This document shows, piece by piece, positions 49,673 through 59,870 of a stretch of 64,000 nt of DNA. The position numbers were made by a program, and so were the translations under genes. Position 1 is the stretch's first letter. Each line of letters begins with the position of its first letter. The stretch lies in assembly GCA_021234155.1 (NCBI GenBank), contig JAJEKV010000028.1:9684134-9748133 (forward strand), read 5' to 3'. The notes beneath the pieces are model-generated. The model did no database searches. It had not been told where the DNA came from and worked only from the letters and a program-made list of their open reading frames with translations. The DNA is from Isoetes taiwanensis. Lineage: Eukaryota; Streptophyta; Lycopodiopsida; Isoetales; Isoetaceae.

Positions 49673-50235
49673 TAGAATAGAATAGAATAGAATAGAATAT
49701 ACATTAACGTCCCTCAGGCCGTGAGGCCCCCGGACTTGTGTAGCATCCTGCGAGCTCCCAAAGGGTGCTGCCAGCAAACAGACGCATAGGTTTTATGTAG
49801 CCATCTAGCGGGCTTCTCTTGTTCTTTATATTACCCGCATCGTGCTTATAGCTGGCTTCTTGGCCATACACAATGCATCGCTATAAACAGTTTTGAACTG
49901 TACTTTGTGGGCTTCTCTGATCCGCCTCATCCGTGCTTTTCAGATTATTAGCCCTCTCTCTTTGTGCACCCCCCGGTGTCTTATTATCATTTCTTTTATA
50001 GCTTTCGCTACATCTGTGAGTGTCTCTTCTTTGTCCATCAGTGCTGGGAGTGGGAGATCCCACCTGACCTTGTTAAATTTGGACCTTATGTCGGTGTAAA
50101 CCGGGCACTCTTTTACCATGTGCTCTTCGTCTTCTATTTTTCCTGAGTCACATACTCGGCATATTCGCTCTGCTCTATCTATTTTCCTCCATCTATCTTT
50201 CTCAATTCGGAGGTCGTGGCTTCCCATCCTGAGTA
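49673..50235 (-). mobile_element. 3' fragment of a LINE-like element with a TATTC-repeat tail, minus strand
   Basis: The minus-strand frame (50235-49940) carries a C-terminal motif common in LINE ORF2 proteins: RMGSHDLRIEKDRWR, RICRVCDSGKIEDEEHMVKE, then CPVYTDIRSKF, a CCHC-type zinc motif. The element ends at a pentanucleotide run, five units of TATTC on the minus strand (49673-49699), as expected of non-LTR 3' tails that are not poly-A. Its 5' side is interrupted at ~50236. Confidence 0.65.
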
Positions 50236-52565
50236 TTAAGCATCCTAAAACCATCAATGACTGGAAGCCTATTACTCTGTTGTCTGTAGTGTATAAAATC
50301 ATTGCTAAGGCTTTGGCTGAGAGGCTTAAGCCAGTGCTAATTCACGCCATTAGCACAGAGCAGTCTGGTTTTATCCCTCAGCGGAATATTCTTCATAATG
50401 TGACTGCTGCTTTTGAGGGAGTGCATTGGGCTCGTAGGATGAGGCAGCCCCTTGTTTTTCTTAAGCTGGATTTTGCCAAGGCTTATGACAGTGTCAACTG
50501 GCAGTTCTTGGCAGATATGATGCAGGCCTTTGGATGCAGGCCTAGTTTCAGGGAAACGGTTATGAAGCTGCACGTGTCTGCTAGGGCGATACTGTGGTGT
50601 CAGGGTGAGACCTCGGATAGTGTGGTATCAGGGTGAGACCTCTTCAATCTTCTCTGTGGGCCGAGGCATTAGGCAGGGATGTCCGTTGGCCCCTTTATTC
50701 ACTATAGTGGCGTAAGCTCTCTCCACGACTTTTTCAGGTGGCAATTGCGACAATGTGGTGCAAGGTCTCTTAAAGGATGATGGGTCGCAAGGGGTTTGCG
50801 GTCAATTTTGCGGATGATACATTCCTCTTTCTTCATGCAGATGAGTCCAATCTACAAGGCTGACCAAGAATATTTTGGATGCCTTTTCTTTAGCCGGGAT
50901 GCTTGCTTAACCGGGTCGGCGTTTCGGCCATGTGGGTAGTAGAGGAACCTCCTCTGCGTGGTTGAGTCGGTTTCCCCGGGCTCTAACACCGCCAAGACAC
51001 AACCGCCAAACTGTTAGGCATACCATTTGGCTTGGACATTAATGCTAGGGCAATTTGGGAGGAGACATTACGTAATCTTAAGCAAAGATTTGAACTGGTG
51101 GAGGGAAGTAAACTCACCATGGCTGGTAGGATTCGGTAGCCAAGTCGGTGCTCAGAAAGCACTCATGTTTACGCAGCCTCCTGCATACTTGCGCCAGAAA
51201 GTGTGGTTAAGGAGTTGGATGACACTATTCGCAATTTTGTTTGGGGAGGGAATGAGGAGGGGGCTACTGATTGAAGGTCGATGGTGGAAGTGTGTGCATC
51301 CCGCAGGCGGGGGCTTGGGTATGCTTGATGTGTCGTTGCACACGGAAGGTTCCGTGTCGAAATTCATCCGGCGGTTGTTGCGGGAGCAACAATCCCCGTG
51401 TTTGGCTCTGTTGGCACAGCCGCCCGTCGCTCTATTGTGTTTAGGAGCCCGACAATTCCGCTCGATTGCCGTGGGCTCTGTTTGAGGATTTGCGGCCATT
51501 CCCTCATGCTTCGCCTTTTCTTAAGGGTCTCCTGAAGGCCTTGAAGGTGGTCAAGGTTCTCTTTTCGTTGGACCCTAGCAGGTGTATGGTAGCCTCATCG
51601 CCCTTTCTCTAGGTACCCTTGGATTCTGCATCTCCCTTGGCCTCTTCCCTACACCCAGGTACTCAGCGCTGATGGATTGTTGCAGGGGTAACATCCATCC
51701 GTGACTGGTATTGGGAGGGTCATCTGGCGCCGTGGGAGTTTTTTAGGGAAAGATTTGGCCTTCGGCGGTGGGACATACGGACTTGGGCCAGAATTGCTAA
51801 TGCTATTCCATTGCAGTTGTCTTCTCAAGTCAATCGCGTTTGGAAGTCGCATAGTGGACTTGATGCATCTCGGTTTGTAGAAGGCCGGCTTATGGGCTTC
51901 TAGCGCTTCCGGGACACGCTGTCGCCGGATAAGTGGTCGCTTAAGCTTCCAGGGAGTAAGTGGCCCGCCATGTGGAAGTGGGCATGGAACACATTCCCTC
52001 CTCCTAAAATCCGTACCCTTTTGTGGCAGATCTTGCACCGTAGCCTCAGGGTGAATGTCCGAGTCCACAGGTTCAAGCCTCAGGTAGCGAAAATATGCCC
52101 TTTATGTGGGAGGCGACGTGAGACCATTGAGCACTGCTTTGTCCTATGCACAGAGGTAGGGGCAGCTTGGTCCTGGGTGAGAGCCCTCTTTGGGACTTCA
52201 CTGTGCAGTCAGAAGATTCTCTTGGGAGTCCTTCCTAGCAGGTGGGCAGTGGCCAAGCGGCAGGCGTTTCATTTATACAGAGCTTGGCTTTTGTGGCTGA
52301 TTTGGAAAAGACGGAGAGCGAAGGTCTTTCAGAATGCAGTGCTTAGCCCTTTTCGGTTGGTTCCGATCTTGAGGCATAAGTTGTGGCAGGCTTACCAAGT
52401 CTCAAGCTTGTCTGGCACAATTAAGCGGGAAATTTGGTCGACATTCCTACAGATTGTGGATCATGATGGGCGCTTGATTTCTTAGCACCACACTTATCAT
52501 TGTACTTGATCGCATTCTAGTGGTTTAATATATTCTTATATTCTTCAAAAAAAAAAAAAAAAAAA
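50236..52565 (+). mobile_element. 5'-truncated LINE with RT and zf-RVT domains and poly-A tail, plus strand
   Basis: Starts abruptly within the RT domain (NDWKPITLLSVVYKIIAKAL, TEQSGFIPQRNILHNVTAAF, FLKLDFAKAYDSVNWQFLAD), then RQGCPLAPLF near 50670 and VNFADDTFLFLHADE near 50795-50840. The tail end is a clean zinc-binding RT domain (51970-52485: PPPKIRTLLWQILHRSLRVN, CPLCGRRRETIEHCFVLC), a stop at 52485 and a poly-A run at 52547-52565. There are many frame breaks between 50640 and 51970. It inserted into, or next to, the minus-strand LINE fragment. Confidence 0.85.
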
Positions 52566-52589
52566 TCCTAATATCTAAACTGAGCAAGC

Positions 52590-53090
52590 CAGTCTAGACT
52601 AGTACCTCTTCTCCCAAAGCCTAAGTAATTTGAAGTCTATTATTTGTTCATTAAAATCATAAGAAATAAGAAGTAAATCATCTGCTATAATCATCAACAT
52701 GAATTTTGTGCAATTATATAGACTATGAACTCTATATACAATTTTTTGAAATTGATGCCTAGAACTTGACTTTAGTTTATACATCTGTTAAGCTATCCAA
52801 ACATTAGATAAATTGAGCCAAGAGGACCGTACCACATGTATCAGTTATCTAAAATAATTGTGTTACTTGAATCACGCTGATTATATAGACCATCACTATT
52901 GCAGCCCATATTCCAATGAATGGACAACTCCAAACTCCAAGTGGCCTTGTCCATATCCTTTTCTAATATTCCACATCCTTCAGGCTAAAGCCAACTCTAA
53001 CAGCAAAATAAACACAATTGGAGGAGAGAACCTGTCCTGCAGCCAATCATGCAAACGTTAGCAGTAATCCTGGTAACGATGAAGGGCCAA
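52590..53090 (-). pseudogene. LINE RT remnant, minus strand
   Basis: A minus-strand frame reads FMLMIIADDLLLISYDFNEQ (52784-52599), i.e. the ADD catalytic box of a LINE RT with its flanks. Further right only degenerate pieces (AIIPSLFLAKVNSGQ near 53140-53190) are visible. It may be the displaced remainder of one of the minus-strand LINEs to the left. Confidence 0.45.
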
Positions 53091-53337
53091 AAGGTAGATT
53101 GGGTATCTCAATTTATCACTGATCACCAATTGTATCCCTTTGCCCTGAGTTAACTTTAGCAAGAAAGAGAGATGGAATTATAGCTTTCATCATTAGCTCA
53201 AATCCAAAAACTGCAATATGAGATGTAACTCTTTTATCAAGCATGTATGTTTTAAGCACTCCATGCGTAGGCAAGGTGCAACAAATCTCCAACGATTTTA
53301 AGCATTTGCATGTGCAGATATTATCTAAGTTTACTTT

Positions 53338-53345
53338 GTTATGAA
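53338..53345. other. Target-site duplication GTTATGAA, left
   Basis: Eight bases directly before the TIR, repeated exactly at 56392-56399. Confidence 0.85.
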
Positions 53346-53939
53346 CCCGGGGGGTTCACGTATGTATTCCGTAGAATACATGTGCGTGGATGGGAGAGGG
53401 GTTTTTTCGAAAAAAAATAGTACGTATACATGCGGGCGCTCATACGTTTTGGCGCCCAGATGTATGCATTTTCCACGGTCCGGGGATGGATTTCTTGGAG
53501 CTGCTAAGGCGTAAGAGTACGTTTTAGGGGTTTGAATCCGAAGTGCACATGCCAGAAAAACGTTTTAGGATTTGGTGTTTCGGAGGTAATGTTTTGAAGT
53601 TTTTTCGTCCCTGCCACATAAAAATCTAGCACAGAGTTTAGTCATGAACGGATTAGGAAGTAGTTAGACGAGCAGCATAAACCATTGTTGATGCATTTGA
53701 TTTTAAAGTCCATTTGCATTGTTGATGCTCCTTTTTTTTGCAGGCCAAGCTTCCCCTTTCTCCATTTCGGCCTCCATTCTGTGAGATCCGTGGTGGAAAT
53801 CTGGTTTTTAGAGGGTTTTTGCATCTAAGTAAGGTCTGTTAAGATCAGTTTTGTGCATGCATGTCGGTAACGCTATACATTCACAAGCAGCTCTCTAATA
53901 TTACTTTGCTGTTTCTTTGCTTGTGTCAGGCTGAAGAAA

Positions 53940-55077
53940 ATGGAAAGGACGATAGTTGTTAAGGTGAATGAAGGTTGTGGAATCGTGGCTGACCTTGGCC
54001 TCGTGATGGTGTCCCAAGAATGCACTTACTTGGATGTCCGCAATGAAATAAGACAGGACGGGCTACTGGAGGATGAGAAAGAATTTGTATTTCTTGGAGA
54101 TAGGGAAGTGGCCTTCACATCAAGGTAGGAGGTAAGGTTTAAGGTTTGTGGTGACGAGGTTACTATCAAGGTGGTTGGAGAGCCCTGCACAAAAAAAAAA
54201 AGGGAGAGGACTGTTGTTGAGAGCATTTCATCTCAAAATCTCCAATTTGAGATGGTAGACCGAGTGTCATAGCCAGAGGAGCGTAAGACCAATGAAGAGG
54301 TAAATCATGATGATGAACTTGTTCTCGTTGAAGATACCGCCTTTTTAGATGATGTATCAGATTTGAATTTTTCAAAGAATAGGTTGCTATCCAAGTTAGC
54401 AACAAGGTTTGATGTTGCCAAATGGCAAGTTGCTTTGAGGAAGTTAAGTTCAAAGCTGCAGCGAAAGAATCGAAAAGACAGGTTTGAATTGTATTCTTAT
54501 GATGCCCATGGTAAACCAGTATTTGCTATTTGGTGTCTTGAATGTGAGAAACGTTATGGTAAAGGTGGAGATGATACCTTGTGTAACTTTGAACGCAGCC
54601 ACTTGAAGTCCAAGGGTCATGCCGATAATTACGAGCGTAACCTCAAGTGTGAGGAGAAGGGAGAGCAGGGTGTGGAGAAGGAGGATCAGCCTTGCAATGT
54701 TGACGAGGAGCTGGACATTTGCAAGGAGAATCAAACTCTAGTAGAAAGTACATTAGCTGCTGCCATTGCAAAGTTTCAAGAAGAAACTAGAATTTTTGAT
54801 GTTGTGTTCAAGCTTTATGAGAGCAGCGTTGGTGGATATGCTAAACTTGATGACATTCGTGTTGTTTGTGCCATGTGTGAAAGGCTTCTCGAACTGTTTC
54901 CAAGAACTGGATGTCTTAATGGCCACATGAAAGATCATATTCTATCTAAGAGACACGTGCATGCTGTCATGAATACAGGTAAGGAGTCAAGTGACCAAGC
55001 AGCAAGAGGTGGCAGGCCGAAGAAATGGGCTGAAGCAGACCCGCAACAAGGAAAATTGCATTCTTTTTTTGCAAGAG
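53940..55077 (+). CDS. Zinc-finger protein of the DNA transposon, 5' exon (two in-frame TAG stops)
   Basis: ATG at 53940 (MERTIVVKVNEGCG) opens a frame that runs to a donor at 55077/55078 (AG|gtaacc), interrupted by TAG codons at about 54126 and 54268; both sides stay in the same frame and keep protein-like composition. Features: an acidic N-terminal module with a ubiquitin-like feel (FVFLGDREV), an acidic linker, then WCLECEKRYGKGGDDTLCNF ending in HLKSKGH (C-x2-C ... H-x5-H), and a second finger VCAMCERLLELF ... GHMKDHILSKRH. It ends RGGRPKKWAEADPQQGKLHS, an AT-hook-like GRPKK. Fingers plus AT-hook suggest DNA binding, so a transposase N-terminus is my inference; a captured host gene is the alternative. 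Confidence 0.6.
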
Positions 55078-55354
55078 GTAACCTCTATTTTATTTGTTAG
55101 AAGTAGTGTTCACGTTTTAGCTGCTATAATGTTGAATAATCTCAGCTGATTCAGACTGATTTTGACATGAGCAGCAAATCCTCCGTGCCCTCCAAGCTCG
55201 AGAAAGCCAAGCTTCATCAAATGCAGTTCACGTGAGTACTCTTAGTGGCTTCATAAGTGGTTTGCATTTTAAGTTTGTAGGGTATCTAGGGTTTCATTGT
55301 CGTATTTCGGTAACAGAAACGTCCTTGGCTCTACTATGCTGGGGCTTTTGGCAG

Positions 55355-56083
55355 AACAAATATAGGTATGGAGATAAAGTTAAGGATTTAAGACCCTTTC
55401 TGCATGAGCTGAAAGAAGGGACACATTGGTATTGTGAACCTGCATTGCAGCATACATTTGTAGTCGGCCAGGGTTTAATAGAGATTAGTGGCTCGTTTAG
55501 GCATAAGAAATGCAAGAGGGTCAGTCTTAAAGGTGAACCCTTTGAAAATTATCAATGTTCTTTATGTGCTGCTATTCCGAAAGAGAGGGATTTTTACATG
55601 AGAGTGCATAGACAGACCGATGACAAGGTGGCAAGGGGATTTAGAACCACAAAATTATGTATTAGATCAGATTATTTGAATGCAATTGAGATCAAGAAGA
55701 TGGCCAGGTCTGCAGTTCATGAGGTAAGGAAGTTACATAAGGAATTAATGTTTTCCAAAATGAGAGTTGCTGCATTGTCCATGAAAGAAAGGTCGCTAAG
55801 AGGGAGTCTGGAGGAGTCAATGAACAGGAAAGATGTCAGCAGATTCTGCCAGGACATAGTGGAGGCATATCGGCAAGGTAAATTTAGTGGAAAACCAGCT
55901 CTTTGGAATTTTCTAAGGGACATAGCTCAAAACATAATCAGACCAGGCCATAAAAGAAGATACAGGGAAACCACAAAGGCGTTGTTTGAAACAATTAAGA
56001 TATGGGGAGGGAGAAGAATGCACAATTTTCTTTCTCTCAATTTTGCAGGTCCGAGTATTTCTTTTTCTTATTTTCTGGAGTGA
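55355..56083 (+). CDS. Zinc-finger protein of the DNA transposon, 3' exon
   Basis: After a gcag acceptor (55354) the frame reads NKYRYGDKVKDLRPFLHELK, then a third Cys/His cluster (YQCSLCAAIPKERDF), a basic helical region and a C-terminal motif RRYRETTKALFETIKIWGGR followed by RMHNFLSLNFAGPS. The RY...L...GG...FL..N..GPS pattern resembles the start of the catalytic part in eukaryotic cut-and-paste transposases such as the P/THAP9 type, but I cannot place it. A small exon (55175-55230) probably links it to the 5' exon, although the phases I can read do not join cleanly. The protein stops soon after, so a DDE-type catalytic core is absent and the copy looks internally deleted. Confidence 0.5.
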   Translation, partial: NKYRYGDKVKDLRPFLHELKEGTHWYCEPALQHTFVVGQGLIEISGSFRHKKCKRVSLKGEPFENYQCSLCAAIPKERDFYMRVHRQTDDKVARGFRTTKLCIRSDYLNAIEIKKMARSAVHEVRKLHKELMFSKMRVAALSMKERSLRGSLEESMNRKDVSRFCQDIVEAYRQGKFSGKPALWNFLRDIAQNIIRPGHKRRYRETTKALFETIKIWGGRRMHNFLSLNFAGPSISFSYFLE

Positions 56084-56391
56084 CCATTGAACTCAAATGG
56101 CGCCAGGAAGAACCCTAAATACTGACTGGATGCAACATTTGCGGACTGGATGTAAAAATACGGTAGAGGGTAGGATACATGAATGAAAAATGGACGTAAA
56201 AATAAGGTTGAGGGTAGGGCAAGAAGTGCTTAGACTGGGTGTAAAAGTATGGAATCGGGTATGATTCTTCGACAGTATGGGACCGTATACATAGGGGTTT
56301 CTATGGAGGGTCAGCTGTATACAGAGGGGTTTCTCCTGACTTGATGCACGCACATGCCATATGCCCCTTATATAGAGGTGAACCCCCCGGG

Positions 56392-56399
56392 GTTATGAA
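56392..56399. other. Target-site duplication GTTATGAA, right
   Basis: Exact second copy of the 8-bp duplication flanking the DNA transposon. Confidence 0.85.
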
Positions 56400-56576
56400 G
56401 AAAAACAATGCATTCTTCTTCCTGAATAACCAGGTCGCAAAGGCTTATTTACATTTCCAAGCTTTGTACATTGGCATAATGCCCACCATGTAGGCCTATG
56501 CCAATTCTTTTAATTTATGCAATCTCACTTAAATCATCTTTTTATCTTATCTCATCTTATCTTTAAGCGGGTTATT

Positions 56577-57253
56577 AATTATGAGGATCTCTGCCAGCCT
56601 TGTATCTAAGTCTACTTGTGTTAGTCCTGTACGTCCAAATACAAGACTATTCATGCACACAACGGACCAGGTCAAGGCCAAGGATCCACAGTCAGGCACA
56701 GGTCAGTCGTCCAAGGGCCCGCAGAAGACCAAGCCGCCGCAGACCACGCAGTCAAAGGCCGTGCCCGGGACCAAGAGGAGGCGCTCAGAGAAGTGACGCG
56801 CTGTCACTGTCAGCGTCATTTCAGGCTTTCCAAGAGGCACCGCCAACAGGCCTACAAATCAGGCCTCTTTCCAGGAGTCGGCACCGAAATCAGTCAGAGT
56901 GTCTATATTGGGCCAAAGGCCATTGTACTATATATATGAGTAGAGCTAGCCTTCACGGGTTGGATGAGTTTTGAGTCTTGTCTCACTTCTGTTTTCTCTC
57001 GATTGCGAGAGCTCATGTATCTTCATTGACATTAAGGAGTTGTTCTCATCATCGTGATCTTATTGTTCTCTTTTGTTCTCTCTTTTCTCTTTTTCCTTTG
57101 TTTCTTTTGCAAATCCCGCGTGACACAGCTACCGGATTCTTCTTTTGATCCACGGGTCCTCACAGAGGGTTGTCTTGCAGGAGTTCCCGAACCCAGACCC
57201 CAAACACTGTCGCCGCTGCCGGGTCTGATCTTTCTTTTTCCTTTCTTCCCATC
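56577..57253 (+). promoter_or_regulatory. Probable 5' LTR and leader of the gypsy element
   Basis: Non-coding sequence directly before gag, with a TATA-like ACTATATATATGAG at 56928-56941 and, about 100 bases on, pyrimidine-rich sequence ending in the gag ATG at 57254. No matching 3' LTR lies in the window, so LTR limits and primer-binding site cannot be fixed. Confidence 0.45.
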
Positions 57254-58803
57254 ATGTCGGCTCGTGGTTTCACCCCTGGAGAACTTCTTTGTCAAGCGGC
57301 TCGACTGGAGTGCCATCAACGACGCGAGGCTATTTGGGATATGTATGATACTGCCTATGACATTGAGGGTGGTCGTGTCCGCTCCAGAGCTCAGTCGGCA
57401 CCTCCTACCCCCCGTGCTCATTCTCGACCAAGGTCTCCCCCTATGTGTCGGCATTGTTCTCAGCCCCAATCCCCACACCATATCTCTGTTCAGCCCATGC
57501 CTCACTATTTCCAGACTCCTGAAAGCACCTATATTCATATACCTTCAGGCCACACCCCCAGCCGTCCCAACCTTCTTCACCTCCTGCGGGGATGGGCTAC
57601 TCTCAAGTGTCCTTTGGCCCTCCCCACGTTCACGAATTTCAGTCTTCTCCATCCTTTCACCACGCTCTTCCTGTTTACCAACTCACTGATCTCCAGCCTA
57701 ATGAGGAGGGTTCTCATGATCCTCCCCCACCAGATGCTACTTTCTCTGGACCACCGGGTTTTTCAGTCCCACCCCCTTGTTCTCAGTCCCAGGTTGTTCC
57801 ACCTCTCTATGCTTCTGCATATCCTCTGTCCCAGGCTGTTCCACCTGTCTATGCGCAAGTTCCGCCTTCATCTCCATCTCATAATTTGAAGCTGACATAT
57901 CCAACTTTTGGCAACACTAAAGGCAAACCTCTGGATCAAAGTGCTCAGGCTCATATGGAGGAATTCGAAGCCTTGGCCATTCTGAATGGTCATGCGCAAC
58001 CACAACTCAAGTTTCATATCTTTTCGACCACGCTCAGAGGCGCCCCTCATCAATGGTTAATGGCCAACAAAAGCCACTGGAAGCAAAATTGGCATGAAAT
58101 GAAAATAGTCTTCCTGTCTCATTATGGCACCACGGATGGCGATCAACTATTACTCAAGCAGCTCAATGATCTCCAGCAGCAACCCATCGAGTCTGCGCGT
58201 GATTTTGCAGACCGTCTTCACATTCTCATCAGCAAACTTCAGGAGTACCCCACGCAAAGCCAGATTCTTGTTTGGTTTCTGCAGGGTCTTCCTCCTGCCA
58301 TTCGACTCATGATGGAGTACCTGCGTCCCAAGTCTCTGGAGCAGGCGATTCAATTGGTCAATCACTCTGTCAACGTTTCTTCTCGGGGTGTTGCTCTCAC
58401 GGAACTCCCTTTCATACCTCCCGTCATGGTTCCTCAGACTGCTGTCCAGCCTCAGCAAACAAATCCACAACGCTCACAGATCTGGTGTCACATTTGTAAA
58501 TATCAGGGCCATTTGGCAAATGAATACAACTCCTCCAATGGACCTCCTCATTGTAAACGCTGCAATATGTGCAATCACGCCACCGAGGAGTGCACTCGTT
58601 CCCATCCTACACCCTTCCGGAATAAGATGGTTTTTCAAGTCCAGACCATGCCTCAGCAACAACAGTCATATCCGCCTCAGCAATATCAAAATCAACAACC
58701 TCAGCCGTATCAACAAATGCAGCAATCTCAGCAGTCACGGGGCCAAGGCACCCGTCCTCCCTTTGATCCTTCAAAGGCACAATGTTATCATTGTCATGAA
58801 TAG
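57254..58803 (+). pseudogene. Gypsy Gag (capsid and zinc knuckle), frame-broken
   Basis: Starts at ATG 57254 (MSARGFTPGELLCQAARLEC), shifts frame near 57560 in a C-rich run, and continues from about 57592. The retrotransposon gag domain is clear (PLDQSAQAHMEEFEALAILN, ALRGAPHQWL-like core, SARDFADRLHILISKLQEYP, QILVWFLQGLPPAIRLMMEY). A Cys/His cluster (WCHICKYQGH ... CKRCNMCNHATEEC) and a Gln-rich linker follow. A CCHC knuckle reads CYHCHE, TAG stop (58801-58803), GHTTTVCP, so the stop sits inside the knuckle. Confidence 0.85.
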
Positions 58804-59870
58804 GGTCACACCACCACGGTGTGTCCTCAACTTCCCCAAGTTCAAGTCCAACTTCCAGGTTCCAATCAGCCAGCTTCAGTACGCCTCACGGCTTATCAAC
58901 TATGGGTGGCCAACGGCAAACAAGGCCCCCGTCCTGTTTTGAGGAAGCCCCCTCGGCCGCCTCAACAACAGCGACCTCAGCAAGCAACATCTACCTCTAA
59001 TCCTATGGATCAACAAGCTCAAGAGGAGATTTATCAGGCACTCAACCCTCCAGTCCAGCAGTCCAATTGGGTTGGTCTGGTCTCACGTCAGACACGGGCT
59101 TCACGCCCCTTGACGATCATCCCTCACGACACGCAACCAGCTTTTGCTGTTGAGACGGTCCCCCATGACGACGAAAAAAAAGTTCATTTCGCGCCTGATC
59201 TTAACAAACTCATGCCTCACGTCATGCCCAAAGTGCGACAAAGTATTCTTAAACTCATGCAGGCTGCGGAAGGTCGCACACTGGCAAATGTTCATGCCAC
59301 TACTAGAGCTCAGCAGCGTCAGGAAGTGCCATCATCCTCCACCAGCATACGCTCTCAGCCGTACCCAAATATTGCTGCAGAGGTGGAGCTTCTCAAAGAG
59401 GTTTCAGCTTCTCTACCGCAGACTCCTGCTCCTTTGGATCCTGCTGATCCCTTTTCTCATGTTCCTTTGGAACTTCAAGAAGAACTTGCCAAGATCAAGA
59501 TTCCCTTGAGTCTGGCCACCATTTTGAAACTCTGTCCAGCTCTCAAAGATCAGTTACCTCTTCCAACTGTTCTGGTTGGCGCTGTCGCGACCTCAACACC
59601 CACGGTGCATGCCACGGTGGGCAATCGGCATATCAATCATGTTCAGATTGATGGTGGTAGTGCCATCAATCTTATTACTGATAAGCTCTGAAAGCAATTG
59701 GGGATCAAACAGTTATACCGTGCCCCCTATGACATCAAGTTGGCAAATGGCCATATCACGCGTCCCCAAGGTGTCACCCCTCTTCTCCATATCAGCATTG
59801 GTGATCCCAAATTCCCCTTGGAATTTGGAGTATGGAAAGCTGGAGAAGATCCCGGCGATTATGAAATGCT
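58804..59870 (+). pseudogene. Gypsy Gag C-terminus and aspartic protease region
   Basis: The frame continues after the TAG (58819-59691) with a Pro/Gln-rich linker and then the retropepsin-like core: HINHVQIDGGSAINLITDKL, with D-G-G-S at the position of the usual D-T/S-G. A TGA at 59689 is followed by KQLGIKQLYRAPYDIKLANG and then a frame change (near 59870) leading to the RT part. Confidence 0.75.

Larger units (their letters stand above)
53346..56391 (+). mobile_element. 3046-bp DNA transposon with TIR CCCGGGGGGTTCAC and 8-bp duplication
   Basis: Starts CCCGGGGGGTTCAC and ends GTGAACCCCCCGGG, a perfect 14-bp terminal inverted repeat, flanked by GTTATGAA on both sides. Subterminal sequence is rich in GTAC/GTATAC words (gtatgtattccgtagaatac, gtacgtatac). 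It encodes one multi-exon zinc-finger protein on the plus strand, ending ~300 bases before the right TIR. An 8-bp duplication is typical of hAT, P and Zisupton elements, but the TIR does not begin like a hAT (CA..TG). Superfamily unassigned. Confidence 0.85.
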
